Shown one piece after another: positions 1 to 12,259 of a DNA stretch of 64,000 bases (positions are counted from its first letter, which is position 1; each line of letters begins with the position of its first letter). The notes under the pieces were generated by a model. The model ran no database searches. It saw only the letters and a list, made by a program, of their open reading frames with translations, and had not been told where the DNA came from. Made by a program: the position numbers and the translations under genes. The stretch is from Zoroaster sp. YZ-2022 (Eukaryota > Echinodermata > Asteroidea > Forcipulatida > Zoroasteridae): the NCBI GenBank assembly GCA_029582265.1, contig CM055817.1:59707152-59771151 (forward strand). The letters run 5' to 3'.

Positions 1-605
1 ACATTATCATTTCAATAATTGATGCTGTTCATCTCTCATTGCTTTGTTGCGATTGGTCGATGAAGTCTTGGTGAGCGCGCTCTTGAAGATTGCCACGTAT
101 ACTGGATATACCAGAATCAACAACTGTGTGCGCGCCTTTTTAAGGATGAGCAGGCGGTAAATTGTGGGTAGTATCAAGCTGTACTTGACAACACGTAGGC
201 CTACTGTATGACAGGAGATCGACTCATGATTTCAGTTTATCGATGAGAGATTTTTGTCTTGATGCTTCGAATAAAAACTGCAGAATGGGTTGGATTTTAG
301 GAATACTGGTTGTGTTCTGTACGTGTGTACCATGCAACGGAGAAGGTAAGTTAATACAATCAGTCATTTTCCACTAATTCTCCATTAAAGAGAAGGTACA
401 AATCTGGTAATAATTTATTGGCAAAATTGTCTGCCCACTATCTGAGATACAATGCATTAAACAACCATTGTTTGAAAGTTTCAGGTTTTTAAATAGTGAA
501 AATGTATTCGTTGGGAAAACACAAAATTCGTATTGAACTGTTTGAACTGTTTACAAATTCAGACTGGTGAATACTTGTCTGACTATTCGTAAAATCGATA
601 GCAAC
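1..605 (+). repeat. Upstream region plus first exon, copy 1 of a duplicated block
   Basis: This block closely matches about 10733-11365: the same upstream sequence, signal-peptide exon and start of intron 1, ending near a shared ATCGATAGCA. Its first part is also found at 10301-10420, and its end at about 10605-10690. The duplication therefore carried a whole promoter plus first exon. No canonical TATA box is clear; a run TTTTTAAGG lies about 150 bp upstream of the ATG. Confidence 0.8.
285..345 (+). CDS. Alternative first coding exon A: signal peptide
   Basis: The ATG at 285 opens MGWILGILVVFCTCVPCNGE, a typical secretory signal peptide with a short N-region, a hydrophobic core and a small-residue end near CNG. 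The exon ends in phase 1 at a strong donor, G|GTAAGT, at 346. The same exon with small changes recurs at 11029. It can splice in frame to the phase-1 acceptor at 24182, but no second exon lies closer, so it could also be a first exon orphaned by the insertions between 1.1 and 9.2 kb. Confidence 0.7.
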
Positions 606-773
606 GAAATTATCAGTGTTCACTGATCTACAACTGTATGGCAGTCCATGTTGTACATATATGCGTGTGCGCACCAAAAATGTGGGTCGCACTGGCGTAA
701 CAAATCGACGCATGCGTAGTGGTTTACCCCGTTTTCGGTGGGAGACTTCAATGAAATCCCCAACACTGTGTTT

Positions 774-1105
774 GATAGCGGTTCGTGATTGTAGCGGTTC
801 TTGATTGTAGCGGTTCATGTGTGATAGCGGTTCGTGATTGTAGCGGTTCTTGATTGTAGCGGTTCATGTGTGATAGCGGTTCGTGATTGCAGCGGTTCTT
901 GATTGTAGCGGTTCATGTGTGATAGCGGTTCGTGATTGTAGCGATTCTTGATTGTAGCGGTTCATGTGTGATAGCGGTTCGTGATTGTAGCGATTCTTGA
1001 TTGTAGCGGTTCATGTGTGATAGCGGTTCGTGATTGTAGCGGTTCTTGATTGTAGCGGTTCGTGTGTGATAGCGGTTCGTGTACATGTATGACAGCGGTT
1101 CCTGT
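774..1105. repeat. 49-bp minisatellite, about seven copies
   Basis: The unit begins GATAGCGGTTCGTGATTG and recurs at 774, 823, 872, 921, 970, 1019 and 1068, an exact 49-bp spacing. Each unit is itself built from three 16-17 bp sub-repeats containing GTAGCGGTTC or GATAGCGGTTC. Open frames on both strands across it are products of the repetition. Confidence 0.9.
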
Positions 1106-1139
1106 AGTGCTGTCGTGCGGCAGGCGGTAACGGCTCGTG

Positions 1140-1913
1140 TATCAACAATATAGAAACACAGTCTTGAACCAAGACTAGGTTGATGCGCGCGTGGGCCTTG
1201 ACTAAAGGCTACATTTATCCAAGCACGGAGCCCAGGTTCCATATCCTTATTTATTGATTACCAAGTAAACACCTTAGCCAGCATGATACCTCAGCCAGCA
1301 TGATACCTCTAGTAAACCTTTTGTTTGGATACCAAGTACAATTTGCATATTTGATTTTTTAATTCAAGTTTTGATGCCCATTTCTTTTCTGAAAATGGAT
1401 ACTTAATGGAGACTATATTCTACAAGGTGGGTGGAGGGGGTTGCGGGGTTGTGAACGTATCACCAAGTTATGTTTCCTTATTCTATACCATTTGGAAATG
1501 TTCCCACTTAGATACATTCGAGTTCCACTTTTTTAAGTGTAAAGTTTGTAGCTTCTAAAAAAATCTTCTCGATTAAAGTTAACTTTACATAATTATTTCT
1601 CAATAATCAGCAGATAATAAATGTCAAATATTCAAGTTTGTAAGACATGTTTCTTTATTGTTATGCATCTTAAATAGGCTTGGGTGTTTTTTCGGTATCT
1701 GAGAAGTCACCAGAATGTATTTTTGATACAAAAATCCCGAAGGATTTTTACGTCACCCAAATACTACCAAATTCGGTTTTTAAAAGAACACCACGTTTCT
1801 TTCGTCCCCAGCTGAAGTCTGTATAAAAATTATATTTCGAACAATTTTTTTCCTCATAAAAAATCATTATTTTTTGAGTGCCAGATTAAGACATTTCGCC
1901 GCCCAGAGCGGGG
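1140..1913 (+). repeat. Family A composite repeat, 5' part (copy A1)
   Basis: This segment matches about 52970-53990 almost throughout, including ATATAGAAACACAGTCTTGAA, the duplicated AGCCAGCATGATACCTC motif and the CGCCGCCCAGAGCGGGG end. It is cut at 1913 by the foldback element and resumes at 4472. No complete coding region is present. Confidence 0.8.
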
Positions 1914-4471
1914 AGTAGTGTGTAGGGTCTTGATTAGACAAAATGCATAACAAAGGAATTTAATTTGCATAACAATGGGATTAAAATCATAAAACAAAGG
2001 GTGTAATTAGCATAACAATGGGCTTAATTAGCATAACAATGGGCTTAATAATGCATAACAATGGGTTGAATTAGCATAACAATGGGGGTTGAATTAGCGT
2101 AACAAAGGTTTGTATTGTTAAAAGTCGAAATCTTTATGGGACAAAATGCATAACAAAGGGTTGAATTAGCGTAACAAGGGATGTATTGTTAAAAGTCGAA
2201 ATCTTTATGAGACAAAATGCATAACAAAGGGTTTAAAATTAGCGTAAGAAGGGATATTTTGTTAAAAGTCGAAATCTTTATTAGACAAAATGCATAACAA
2301 AGGGGGTTGAATTAGCGTAACAAAGGTTGTATTGTTAAAAGTCGAAATCTTGATAGGACAAAATGCATGACAAAGGGGGTTGAATTAGAATAATAGTGTG
2401 TAGGGTCTTGATTAGACAAAATGCATAACAAAGGAATTTAATTTGCATAACAATGGGAGTAAAATTATAAAACAAAGGGTGTAATTAGCATAACAATGGG
2501 CTTAATTAGCATGACAATGGGCCTAATTAGCATAGCAATCTTTATGAGACAAAATGCATAACAATGGGTTGAATTAGCGTAACAATGGGCTTGAATTAGC
2601 GTAAGAAGGGATGTATTGTTAAAAGTCGAAATCTTTATGAGACAAAATGCATAACAAAGGGGGTTGAATTAGCGTAACAAGGGATGTATTGTTAAAAGTC
2701 GAAATCTTTATGAGACAAAATGCATAACAATGGGTTGAATTAGCGTAACAATGGGCTTGAATTAGCGTAAGAAGGGATGTATTGTTAAAAGTCGAAATCT
2801 TTATGAGACAAAATGCATAACAAAGGGGGTTGAATTATAATAACAAGGGATGTATTGTTAAAAGTCGAAATCTTGATAGGACAAAATGCATAACAAAGGG
2901 TTTAAAATTAGCGTAAGAAGGGTTGTATTGTTAAAAGTCGAAATCTTGATGAGACAAAATGCATAACAAAGAAATTAAAATTAGCGCGCCAAAGGGTGTG
3001 GTAGTGCCCGGACATCTATTGAACAAAAGGAGTAGAAATCATTGCGGGACAGAATTATTCATGAGGGATTATGGTATGATCAAAGGATGGAGGCCAAATC
3101 TTGATAGGACAAAATGCATAACAACGTGTTTAAAATTAGCGTAAGAAGGGTTGTATTGTTAAAAGTCGGGATCTTGATGAGACAAAATGCATAACAACGG
3201 GATAGCGTTTTCTACTTTCTATAGTAGTTGGTTGACGTTGAAATGGGATGTGATTCAAATAACAAAACAAAATAAATAAATAAAATAAAAATAATAATTA
3301 ACGGGGAGAATCAAACAATATGTAAAATAAAGTCCTAAAAAGGACTATTTGTGTTTATATCATTGTACTTACATTGACTGCATTGTACTGCGTAAAGATG
3401 AGATACTGGGGAAGCAAACATACTACAACAAACATGAAAATATTCTCTTTTTGGAAGATTTGGGCGGGGGGCCCTCCTTGGCCCCCCTGATTTATTGGTG
3501 TGTTGCTTTCAATACATCCATTGTTATGCTAATTAGGTCCATTGTCATGCTAATTAAGCCCATTGTTATACTAATTACACCCTTTGTTTTATAATTTTAA
3601 TCCAATTGTTATGCAAATTAAATTCCTTTGTTATGCATTTTGTCTAATCAAGACCCTACACACTATTATTCTAATTCAACCCCCTTTGTCATGCATTTTG
3701 TCCTATCAAGATTTCGACTTTTAACAATACATCCCTTGTTATTCTAATTCAACCCCCTTTGTTACGCATTTTGTCCTATCAAGATTTCGACTTTTAACAA
3801 TACAACCTTTGTTACGCTAATTCAACCCCCTTTGTTATGCATTTTGTCTCATAAAGATTTCGACTTTTAACAATACAAACCTTTGTTACGCTAATTCAGC
3901 CCAATGTTATGCTAATTAAGCCCAGTGTTACGCTAATTCAACCCGTTGTTATGCATTTTGTCCCATAACGATTTCGACTTTTAACAATACATCCATTGTT
4001 ACGCTAATTCAAACCCCATTGTTATGCTAATTCAACCCCATTGTTATGCATTTTGTCCTATAAAGATTTCGACTTTTAACAATGCATCCATTGTTACGCT
4101 AATTAAGCCCATTGTTATGCTAATTACACCCTTTGTTTTATAATTTTAATCCCATTGTTATGCAAATTAAATTCCTTTGTTATGCATTTTGTCTAATCAA
4201 GACCCTTTGTTATGCATTTTGTCCCATAAAGATTTCGACTTTTAACAATACAAACCTTTGTTACGCTAATTCAACCCCCATTGTTATGCTAATTCAACCC
4301 CATTGTTATGCATTTTGTCCTATAAAGATTTTAACAATACATCCATTGTTACGCTAATTAAGCCCATTGTTATGCTAATTACACACTTTGTTTTATAATT
4401 TTAATCCCATTGTTATGTAAATTAAATTCCTTTGTTATGCATTTTGTCTAATCAAGACCCTACACACTACT
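1914..4471. mobile_element. Foldback (FB-like) DNA transposon, 2558 bp
   Basis: The ends are inverted copies beginning AGTAGTGTGTAGGGTCTTGA, and the similarity continues inward for hundreds of bases. Both arms are made of many short degenerate repeats with cores such as GCATAACAATGGG, GAATTAGCGTAACAA and TTAAAAGTCGAAATC. The outermost terminus recurs inside each arm (about 2395 and 3640), so the arms grew by internal duplication. The centre (about 3200-3500) is not repetitive. The element is flanked by GCGGGG at 1908-1913 and 4472-4477. Other family A copies show the empty site, with AGAGCGGGGCAATAT uninterrupted (about 53975-53990), so this is a true insertion with a 6-bp duplication. It encodes no recognisable transposase and must be non-autonomous. 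Confidence 0.9.
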
Positions 4472-7400
4472 GCGGGGCAATATATCCTGACAATCGAGGC
4501 TTATTTTCACTGGTCCGCGGTCACTGAGAAACTAAAGGCTATCTGTTACGATCCTGCAAACCCCAATTTCGAGTCAAATAATTGGTATAGTCATGACGCC
4601 GTCCTGCCGGCCAGCCATCCGGTGAGGCTGTGCTGCCGTCTTGCCGGCCAGCCAGCCGGTGAGGCTGTGCTGTCGCCCTGCCGGTCATAGAGGCTGCGTT
4701 GCCGGCAGGCAGGGTACTGAGCTATGACTAATAGTTAACGGCACGCGGGCCCACTTTATGTTTTGTTCATTGTTTTGACAAATTAGATGGAATAGTTGTT
4801 TTAATTATAAAACATTTTTTGTGTGTATAAAGTTCACGTTATGCCCTCTGCTAACAAGCAGTAACAAAGTTTTTTGATTTGTTTTTATAGGTCTATTCTT
4901 AAAAAATAAATTCACTTTAAAATCGAAAACCGTGTTTTTTCGCGACTGAAAGCCTGATAACGACTAGCGAAAATTGTCAACATTTGTGAACTAGACTCTT
5001 CGTATAGTGGCCCTAGTTTATATAGGCTACATATTTCATGCTTCAAATATGTGGCAACAGTTCAAAAAGGATGTTCGAGGTGATCGCAATAAACACAGGA
5101 CTTTCCATCGGCCGGTACCTCGACGGACATCGTCGTCAAGCCATCGGCGGCGAAAGCGGGGGTGGGGGAGGGTGGGATAGGGTGGCACTTTCCCCCACTT
5201 TAGAAAAGGTCCTGATTTGCCTCCACTTTTGAATCAAAATAATAATTTACATGAATTATTGAGTATTTTTACCAGTGGAGTTATGATTCTCTAAAACTAA
5301 ATAAAACATTTTCTAAAACTGGACCAAGATTTCATAAAATGTTCAAAGATGTTCCCAATACTATTCAAAATTTTTTTGAAATTTCTCCAAATTTGAGGTG
5401 GGTCTGGGGGACAGCAAGACGCGCCAACGTTCAGGGGCGGTCATTGAAATTTAGAACCGCCCTTCAAAATGTACACTTTAATTCTTCCCGCAAAAGGAAC
5501 ATTTACCAATTTTTATCAATTTAACAGGTTTTTAATTTTTTTATTATTTTTTTTTACAATTTAGCCATAGTTATTTCTGCATAGATTTTCAACAGTTCAC
5601 AATAATGTGTATTCACACTATGTTCGCACCTGATTCCATTCCTCAATATTCACGATATATTTTAGCCAAAACACTCTTAATTCAATATTCATTATGGAGA
5701 CATTCTGGTCCTTTAAAAAAAAAAAGAAAAAAAAAAAAAAAAAATTTTTTTAATCAAAAGATCATTTTCCAAAATGGACTCAATAAAATTACATTTATAA
5801 GTTTATCTCATAGCTCACAAATGACTACACGGAGCTTCCTGAATGCAAACGCGGGCCCCGGACCCCACGCAATGACCTCGCTTCATTCGCTGGCTCGCTG
5901 GCTTGGATTTGGCACCCACTTTCAAAACCATTCCGCCACCGTTGGACAGAATATTTCTAATTTGGCCCCTTGTCAGTACAGAATGTAAATAATTATTAAT
6001 TCCAGTAATGGAGCTTCTTGGAACACTAGTCTGGCTTGATGACTACCGTATGTCAGTAATAAAACAATCAATTCAACTGGTGATATAAATCATATGATAT
6101 AATTAAAATGCTACAAGCGAGCCAGTTACCAAGGGCAACCATTACATCAATTGATAAACAGAAGACCTTACAATAAAAGAAATATCAAAATTGAATGATA
6201 GACAGTATCAATCATAACGATACAACAAAACACTACGGCAAGCCCTTTTGCAATACAAATATTTGGGTTGAATTTGATATACAAATGTGCACAATAAATG
6301 TAGCAATGCACAAAATGTCATTCCATTCACCCATATGAACAGTTTTCATGTTTAGAAATGTATCCATTCTCAGTCTTTAAAGTTGTCCTCTTTCAAGTTG
6401 ATTGATACCGATATACAAAATGTACACAAAATGTTGAAATGCATACAAATCCACGCCCTTCACCCACGTGATCACCAACCTGAACACAGCCAATTTGTAT
6501 TGCATTATGGAGGCATCCAAGACAGACCAAACATGTAAAAGACATACAAAAATGTTATCAACCAGTTTGAACTGGAATGAAATAAAACCAGAAAATCGTG
6601 TTTTTCGCGACTGAAAGCCTATAACGACTGGCGAAAATTGAAATCACCAAACTCTGTTAAATTTTTCAATAGTTTATATAGGCTACATATTTCATGCTTC
6701 AAATATGTGACAACAGTGCAAAAAGGATGTTCGACTTTCCATCGTCCGGTACCTCGGCGGAAGAAGCGGGGTTGGGGAGGGATGGAAAGGGTGGCACTTT
6801 CCCCCACTTTAGAAAAGGTCCGGATTTGCCTCCACTTTTGCATCAAAATAATATTTACATGTAGCACTGAATAGTTTTTACCAGTGGAGTTAATGATTCT
6901 CTAAAACTAAATAAAATATTCTCTAAAACTGGCCCAAGATTTCCTAAAATGCTCCAAAATGCCCACACTTAATTTCCGTTAGTGTCCAATTAGACAGTGT
7001 TTAAAGTGACACATTTTCAAATTTTTTCTAAATTTTGTTCACGAATCTCTTCGTTTTTGTACAAAAAAGATTTTTCTTTAATTAAACAAAATGTACCAAA
7101 CATCTCTTAACAATATTTTAAAATTTGATAATCATGCAGAGCATGTCAATGCCCACACTTAATTTTCGTTAAGGCAATTATGTAAAGTTAACTTAATTTA
7201 CATAATTATTTCTCAATCATCAGCAGATAATAAATGTCAGACATGGCTCTTTATTGTCACGCATCTTAAATAGGCTTGGGTGTTTTTCAGTATCCGAGAA
7301 GTCACCGAAATATATCTTTTAACCAAAAATCCCGAAGGATTTTTACTTTACCAAAATACCACCAAATTCGGTTTAATTAAAGAACACCACGTTTCTTTCG

Positions 7401-9150
7401 TCTCCAGCTATAGTCTGTATAAAAATCATCGAACTATTTTATTTTCATAAAAAATCATTAATTTTTGAGTGCCGGATTAAGAAATTTCGCCGCCCAGAGC
7501 GGGGCCAATATATCCTGACAATCGAGGCTTACTTTCACTGGTCCGCAGTCACTGAGAAACTAAAGGGTTTCCGTTACGATCATGCAAGCCCCGATTTCGA
7601 GTCAAATAATTGGTATAGTCATGACGCCGTCCAGCCGGCCAGCCAGCGGGTGAGGCTGTGCTGCCGTCCTGCCGGCCGGCCAGCCGGTGAGGCTAGTGTG
7701 CTGCCGTCCTGCCGGTCATTGAGGCTGCTTGCCGGCAGGCAAGGTACTGAGATAGTGATAGTGCGCTGACACAGGTTAATTTTCAACAGTTCATAATGAT
7801 GTGTATTCATACTGTGTTCGCACCTGATTCCATTCCCTAATTTTCACGATAGATTTTAGCCAAATGTTATTCCTGCTCATGTAACTCTGTCAATCAATAT
7901 TCATTATGGAGATATTCTGGTCCTTCTTTTAAAAAAAACAGCTAATTTTGTGGATAAGATCAAGAGATCATTTTCCAAAATTGACTCAATAAAATTACAC
8001 TGTATAAGTTTACATCGCTCACAAATGCTCACACAGAGCTTTCTGAGTGCAAAAGCGGGCCTCAGACCCCACGTCATATGAGTTCGCTTCAATCGCTGGT
8101 TGGCTGGTTTGGATTTGCACCTCCCCCCACTTTCAAAATCATTCCGCCGCCTTCGAACTGAAAAGTATTAATTTGTCTCTTTGCCAATCTTCTCAGCTTC
8201 ATTGAGCCTTACACAATATACATCAATCAGAACACGTCTGCATAGTATACAGTACAAATAGCCATAATGGTTGTCACATCACCAGCAGTACAAATAATTA
8301 ATTGTCAACTCCAGTAATGAGTTTCGTGGAGCGCTAGTCTTGCTTGATGACTGTTAGCCAGTAATAAAACAATCCATTCAACTGTTGATATAAATTATGC
8401 GATACAATCAAAATGCTATAAGCGAGCCGGTTACCAAGGGCAACCATTGCGTTAATTGATAAGCAGAAGACCTTAAAATAAACAGAAGACCTTAAAATTG
8501 GCTGAGTGTGACAAAATGTGTACAAAATGCCAAGCCATTCTTCCAAGTGATAACCATCTGAACACAACCAATTTGTATTGCATTATAAGGGCATCTACAA
8601 CAGCCCAAAGACAATGCAAAAGACATACAAATTGGTATCAACCAGTTTGAACTTGAATGAACTATAGACAGTGAATAAGAATAATGGTCTAGTACCAAGA
8701 CACCTTTATAATCAGTCTGATATTCATATAAAATTATGCATTCACAGAACATAACATCATGTGATACACACGTGTAGTCGTGTACAGTATATGATCAGCC
8801 TGAATAACTTCATTCATTTTAGTGAAGTGCACCCTCAGCAAGTTTTGAGATTGAATTTATAGCTACTCCTAATGATTATCAGTGTATGTAATTCTAGTAC
8901 GTGAAATAAATAAGCACATTATTCGCACACAAATGCACAATAACTCGTTCATTGTCATTCATATATATTGAGTAGGACTGTATTTTTTTTAAACTTATAT
9001 AAAACTGCATAACAGATGGATACAATGTGTATTATACAAGGACAAATTATAATGTCCATCATTACTAAGAACTAGGCCAGCTTGGACTCTAGTGTATAAT
9101 TTTCAGTACGCAACGGACCGAAACGACGTTACTTGTCCCGTTGGTAACTG
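4472..9150 (+). repeat. Family A composite repeat, 3' part (copy A1)
   Basis: The block opens with CAATATATCCTGACAATCGA and a GC-rich stretch of short CCGGCCAGCCAGCC units (about 4605-4710). A second partial A unit begins near 6590 at a junction also present at about 56430, and a third GC-rich stretch lies at 7625-7740. The end, about 8820-9150, matches 60170-60508. The order of segments parallels 52970-60508, so 1140-9150 and 52970-60508 descend from one composite unit. All open frames inside are short and shared only because the repeat is shared. Confidence 0.75.
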
Positions 9151-9550
9151 TGACGTAATTCCAACATAAACCACAGCCACTTCAATTCGTACGTGTTGGC
9201 TCCAACGATCATCAGAAGACCATTGGAAATGCATTGATCACCCATTTTTTAAAGAATTTGCGCAAGAAATTAAAAAGCTCGGGACTTGCCTTTAACGTAT
9301 GTGTTGTAAAGACCCAAAATCTTATTCAATTTCTGGCTCAAGAATCGCGGCTTTTGAACGTATCAGGAATTTGGGTTCAATTACATAGCGCTAAGACAGC
9401 TTTGGAACAGGAAGTAACAAAAATAATGTTTGTACTACCAATGCACGCTAGGATAGAAAGACACATTTAGAAACTGCTTCAACCATGTATTTGATAACAC
9501 AAGAGCGTACGTACACGTCTGATACAAAGCGCTTACATGCGCAACATGCA
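9151..9550. other. No gene or repeat recognised
   Basis: A 78-codon frame on the + strand (9234-9470) shows no recognisable domain, and no splice context or duplicate was found in the window. Confidence 0.4.
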
Positions 9551-10167
9551 ACAGTTTGTATTGGGACCATACAAAGGCTGGGCACATTGAGCTGGTTGAC
9601 TCTATATCCAGGAGCCAATTTCATAGAGTTGTTAATGCTACAGTCACACTGTCACGATCTGGCGTTACGATTGTTCACTTATGACAGTTTGTATTGGGAC
9701 CATACAAAGGCTGGTCACATTGAGCTGGTTGACTCTATATCCAGGAGCCAATTTCATAGAGTTGTTAACGCTACAGTCATACTGTCACGATCTGGCGTTA
9801 CGATTGTTCACGTATGACAGTTTGTATTGGGTCCATACAAAGGCTGGTCACATTGAGCTGGTTGACTCTATATCCAGGAGCCAATTTCATAGAGTTGTTA
9901 ATGCTACAGTCACACTGTCACGATCTGGCGTTACGATTGTTCACGTATGACAGTTTGTATTGAGACCATACAAAGGCTGGTCACATTGAGCTGGTTGCCT
10001 CTATATCCAGGAGCCAATTTCATAGAACTGTTAATGCTACAGTCACACTGACACGATCTGGCGTTACGATTGTTCACGTATGACAGTTTGTATTGGGACC
10101 ATACAAAGGCTGGTCACATTGAGCTGGTTGACTCTATATCCAGGGACCAATTTCATAGAGTTGTTAA
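9551..10167. repeat. 133-bp satellite, five tandem units
   Basis: Units beginning ACAGTTTGTATTGGGACC start at 9551, 9684, 9817, 9950 and 10083, an exact 133-bp period; the last is partial. A further fragment lies at about 10428-10506, fused to a partial copy of the duplicated promoter block. Because 133 is not a multiple of three, the overlapping open frames are shadows of the repeat. Confidence 0.95.
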
Positions 10168-10300
10168 GTAGTGTGTGCTCAGCAAATATTAAATTATTTA
10201 TTAAATTCGATACAAATGACTTAATGTCAATCTAATTACTCACTTGATGTGAAGTTGATGATGGTATCAAACATCCCAGTCAATTCCAATTATTGTTGTA

Positions 10301-10690
10301 ACATTATCATGACAATAATTGATGCTGTGCATCTCTCATTGCTTTGTTGCGATTGTTCAATGAAGTCTTGGTGAGCGCGCTCTTGAATCTTGTCACGTAT
10401 ACTGGATATACCAGAATCAACAACTGTATTTGGACCATACAAAGGCTGGTCACATTGAGCTGGTTGCCTCTATATCCAGGAGCCAGTTTCATAGAGCTGT
10501 TAAGTAGAGAATTGGGCTCAGCAAATATTTTTGCTAACCATTTTAAAACAGACTACCAGCCAAAATACACACATTGTATTGAAAGTTTAGCTGGTAGCAA
10601 ACAATATCTGTAATCTAACGTGGAATTGATGAGCTGGGGAATTCAGACTGGGATCTATTTGTCTGACTGTTCTTAAAATCGATAGCACCT
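10301..10690 (+). repeat. Partial copies of the promoter block joined to a satellite fragment
   Basis: Bases 10301-10425 match 1-125 of the window, 10428-10506 match the 133-bp satellite, and about 10605-10690 match the region near 560-605. This is a mosaic made by repeated local duplication upstream of first exon B. Confidence 0.75.
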
Positions 10691-10732
10691 CAGACAAAAG
10701 TATATCATTTCAAGGCATCATGATCAATTCCA

Positions 10733-11365
10733 ACTTGTTATCATTTCAATAATTGATACTGTGCATTGATGTGTATACCTCATTGCTTTGTTGTGATTAG
10801 TCAATGATATCTTGGTGAGCGCGCTCTTGACGGTTGCCACGTATACTGGATATACCAGAATCAACAATTGTGTGCGCGCCTTTTTAAGGATGAGCAGGCG
10901 GTAAATTGTGGGTAGTATCAAGCTGTACGTGACAACACGTAGGCCTGCTGTATGACAGGAGATCGACTCATGATTTCAGTTTATCGATGAGAGATGTTTG
11001 TCTTGATGCTTCGAATAAAAACTGCAGAATGGGTTGGATTTTAGGAATACTGGTTGTGTTCTGTATGTGTGTACCATGCAATGGACAAATAGGTAAGTTA
11101 ATACAATCAGTAATTTAGGCATAACTCAACATTTAAAAGAAAGTACAAAATTGGTAATATTTGATTGGCAAAATTATCTGCCCACTATCTGAGTCAAGAT
11201 ACAATGTATTAAACAACCATGTGAAAGCTTCAGTTTTTTAAATACTGAAAATGTATTCGTTCGGAAAATACGAATTTCTTGAATCTAACGTGGAATTGTT
11301 AAACCTTTTACAAATTCAGACTGGAGAATATTTGTCTGACTATTTAAAAAAAAATCGATAGCACC
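10733..11365 (+). repeat. Upstream region plus first exon, copy 2
   Basis: This is the counterpart of 1-605. The shared segments include GATATACCAGAATCAACAA, the CGCGCCTTTTTAAGGATGAG stretch and the whole signal-peptide exon. It probably contains the promoter actually used for the downstream receptor, because it is closer to exon 2, but that is inference. Confidence 0.8.
11029..11092 (+). CDS. Alternative first coding exon B: signal peptide
   Basis: The ATG at 11029 encodes MGWILGILVVFCMCVPCNGQ followed by I, then a phase-1 donor G|GTAAGT at 11093. Compared with exon A, ACG is ATG in the hydrophobic core and the end reads CNGQI instead of CNGE. Joined to 24182 it gives a mature N-terminus that leads into the first CUB-like domain. 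It is the better candidate for the main first exon. Confidence 0.75.
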
Positions 11366-11714
11366 TGAAACGAATGTATATAAAAATCATGTTTTGGAGA
11401 CAAAATATTCAATTATTGCATTTAAACTTAATGGCGGTCACATTTAATTCATATTTAATTCCCGGAATGCATTGGAAGTGGTCACATGACTAAAAGTTGA
11501 CAAACCCCAAAACACAATTTAATTTGACCTGTTCAAAATAAACAGTTTTCATGGCAACTATATGAAAACCCATTATTGTTAATTTTGGCATGAGTGGGTT
11601 CCAAAGAATAGTTAGGAAAGTCAGAAAATTTCAGCGACGGTGATCACAGACAAAGCGTTCTGGAGATATTATATAAAATATCATAGGGAGCACATTGTGC
11701 CATTATTATGTCAT
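11366..11714. other. Intronic sequence, nothing recognised
   Basis: AT-rich sequence with no duplicate in the window, no domain and no open frame of note. Confidence 0.4.
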
Positions 11715-11798
11715 AAACGAGATAATAACTCGTTTAAACGAGATAATAACTCGTTTAAACGAGATAATAAATCGTTTAAACGAGTTAATAACTCGGTG
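11715..11798. repeat. Four tandem 21-bp palindromic units
   Basis: Each unit is AAACGAG, seven AT-rich bases, then CTCGTTT, so every unit is an inverted repeat and the array can fold into four small hairpins or one cruciform. Units 3 and 4 carry single changes (AATCGTTT, CTCGGT). No gene is near. Confidence 0.85.
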
Positions 11799-12259
11799 AA
11801 ATGACGGTGAAAAGATCATGTAATTTTCATTTAATAAGCATGCAATCTTGTATCATACAATTAAACAAAATATGCATCCAATTTACAAATACTCACAAAC
11901 AACATTCAAATTCGCCTGAGCTTTTCATGGCATATCCTCATTCAAGCCAATCTAGCGGAATTGAATGATGGATGTGCATCACTAAAATTACGAATGTAAT
12001 TAAAGTGGCAATAAAGTGTGTCCAAAAACGCAACCCATGGTTCTTCATTTATTAAACCTTGTAGGATGTCCACTTTACAAAACAGAAATCTTCATTCAAA
12101 TCCAATTATGTGTTGCCTGATATTCCATTACGGATTTCTCTCATCCACGCATGACTGCCAAATTCCAAATCCTTTTCAGTGTTTACCAAGTAACACCTCA
12201 GCCAGCATGGTACCTCTAATAATCCTTTATTCAAACAATGGATTTAATACCTGTTCTAT

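Noticed and set aside
913..1242. 109-codon minus-strand frame with repeated NRYNQEPLQSR
   Set aside because: It is translated from the 49-bp minisatellite; 49 is not a multiple of three and the frame has no start context or domain.
1914..4471. CRISPR-like array
   Set aside because: The repeats are degenerate, spacers are not unique, the arms are inverted copies and the setting is an animal genome; a foldback transposon explains it.
5038..5232. Conserved small frame seen at several places (also 18751, 54510)
   Set aside because: It recurs only because family A recurs, with stops and shifts in other copies; no start or domain support.
9485..9950. Overlapping frames with a repeating protein pattern
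   Set aside because: They arise from the 133-bp satellite read in shifting frames.
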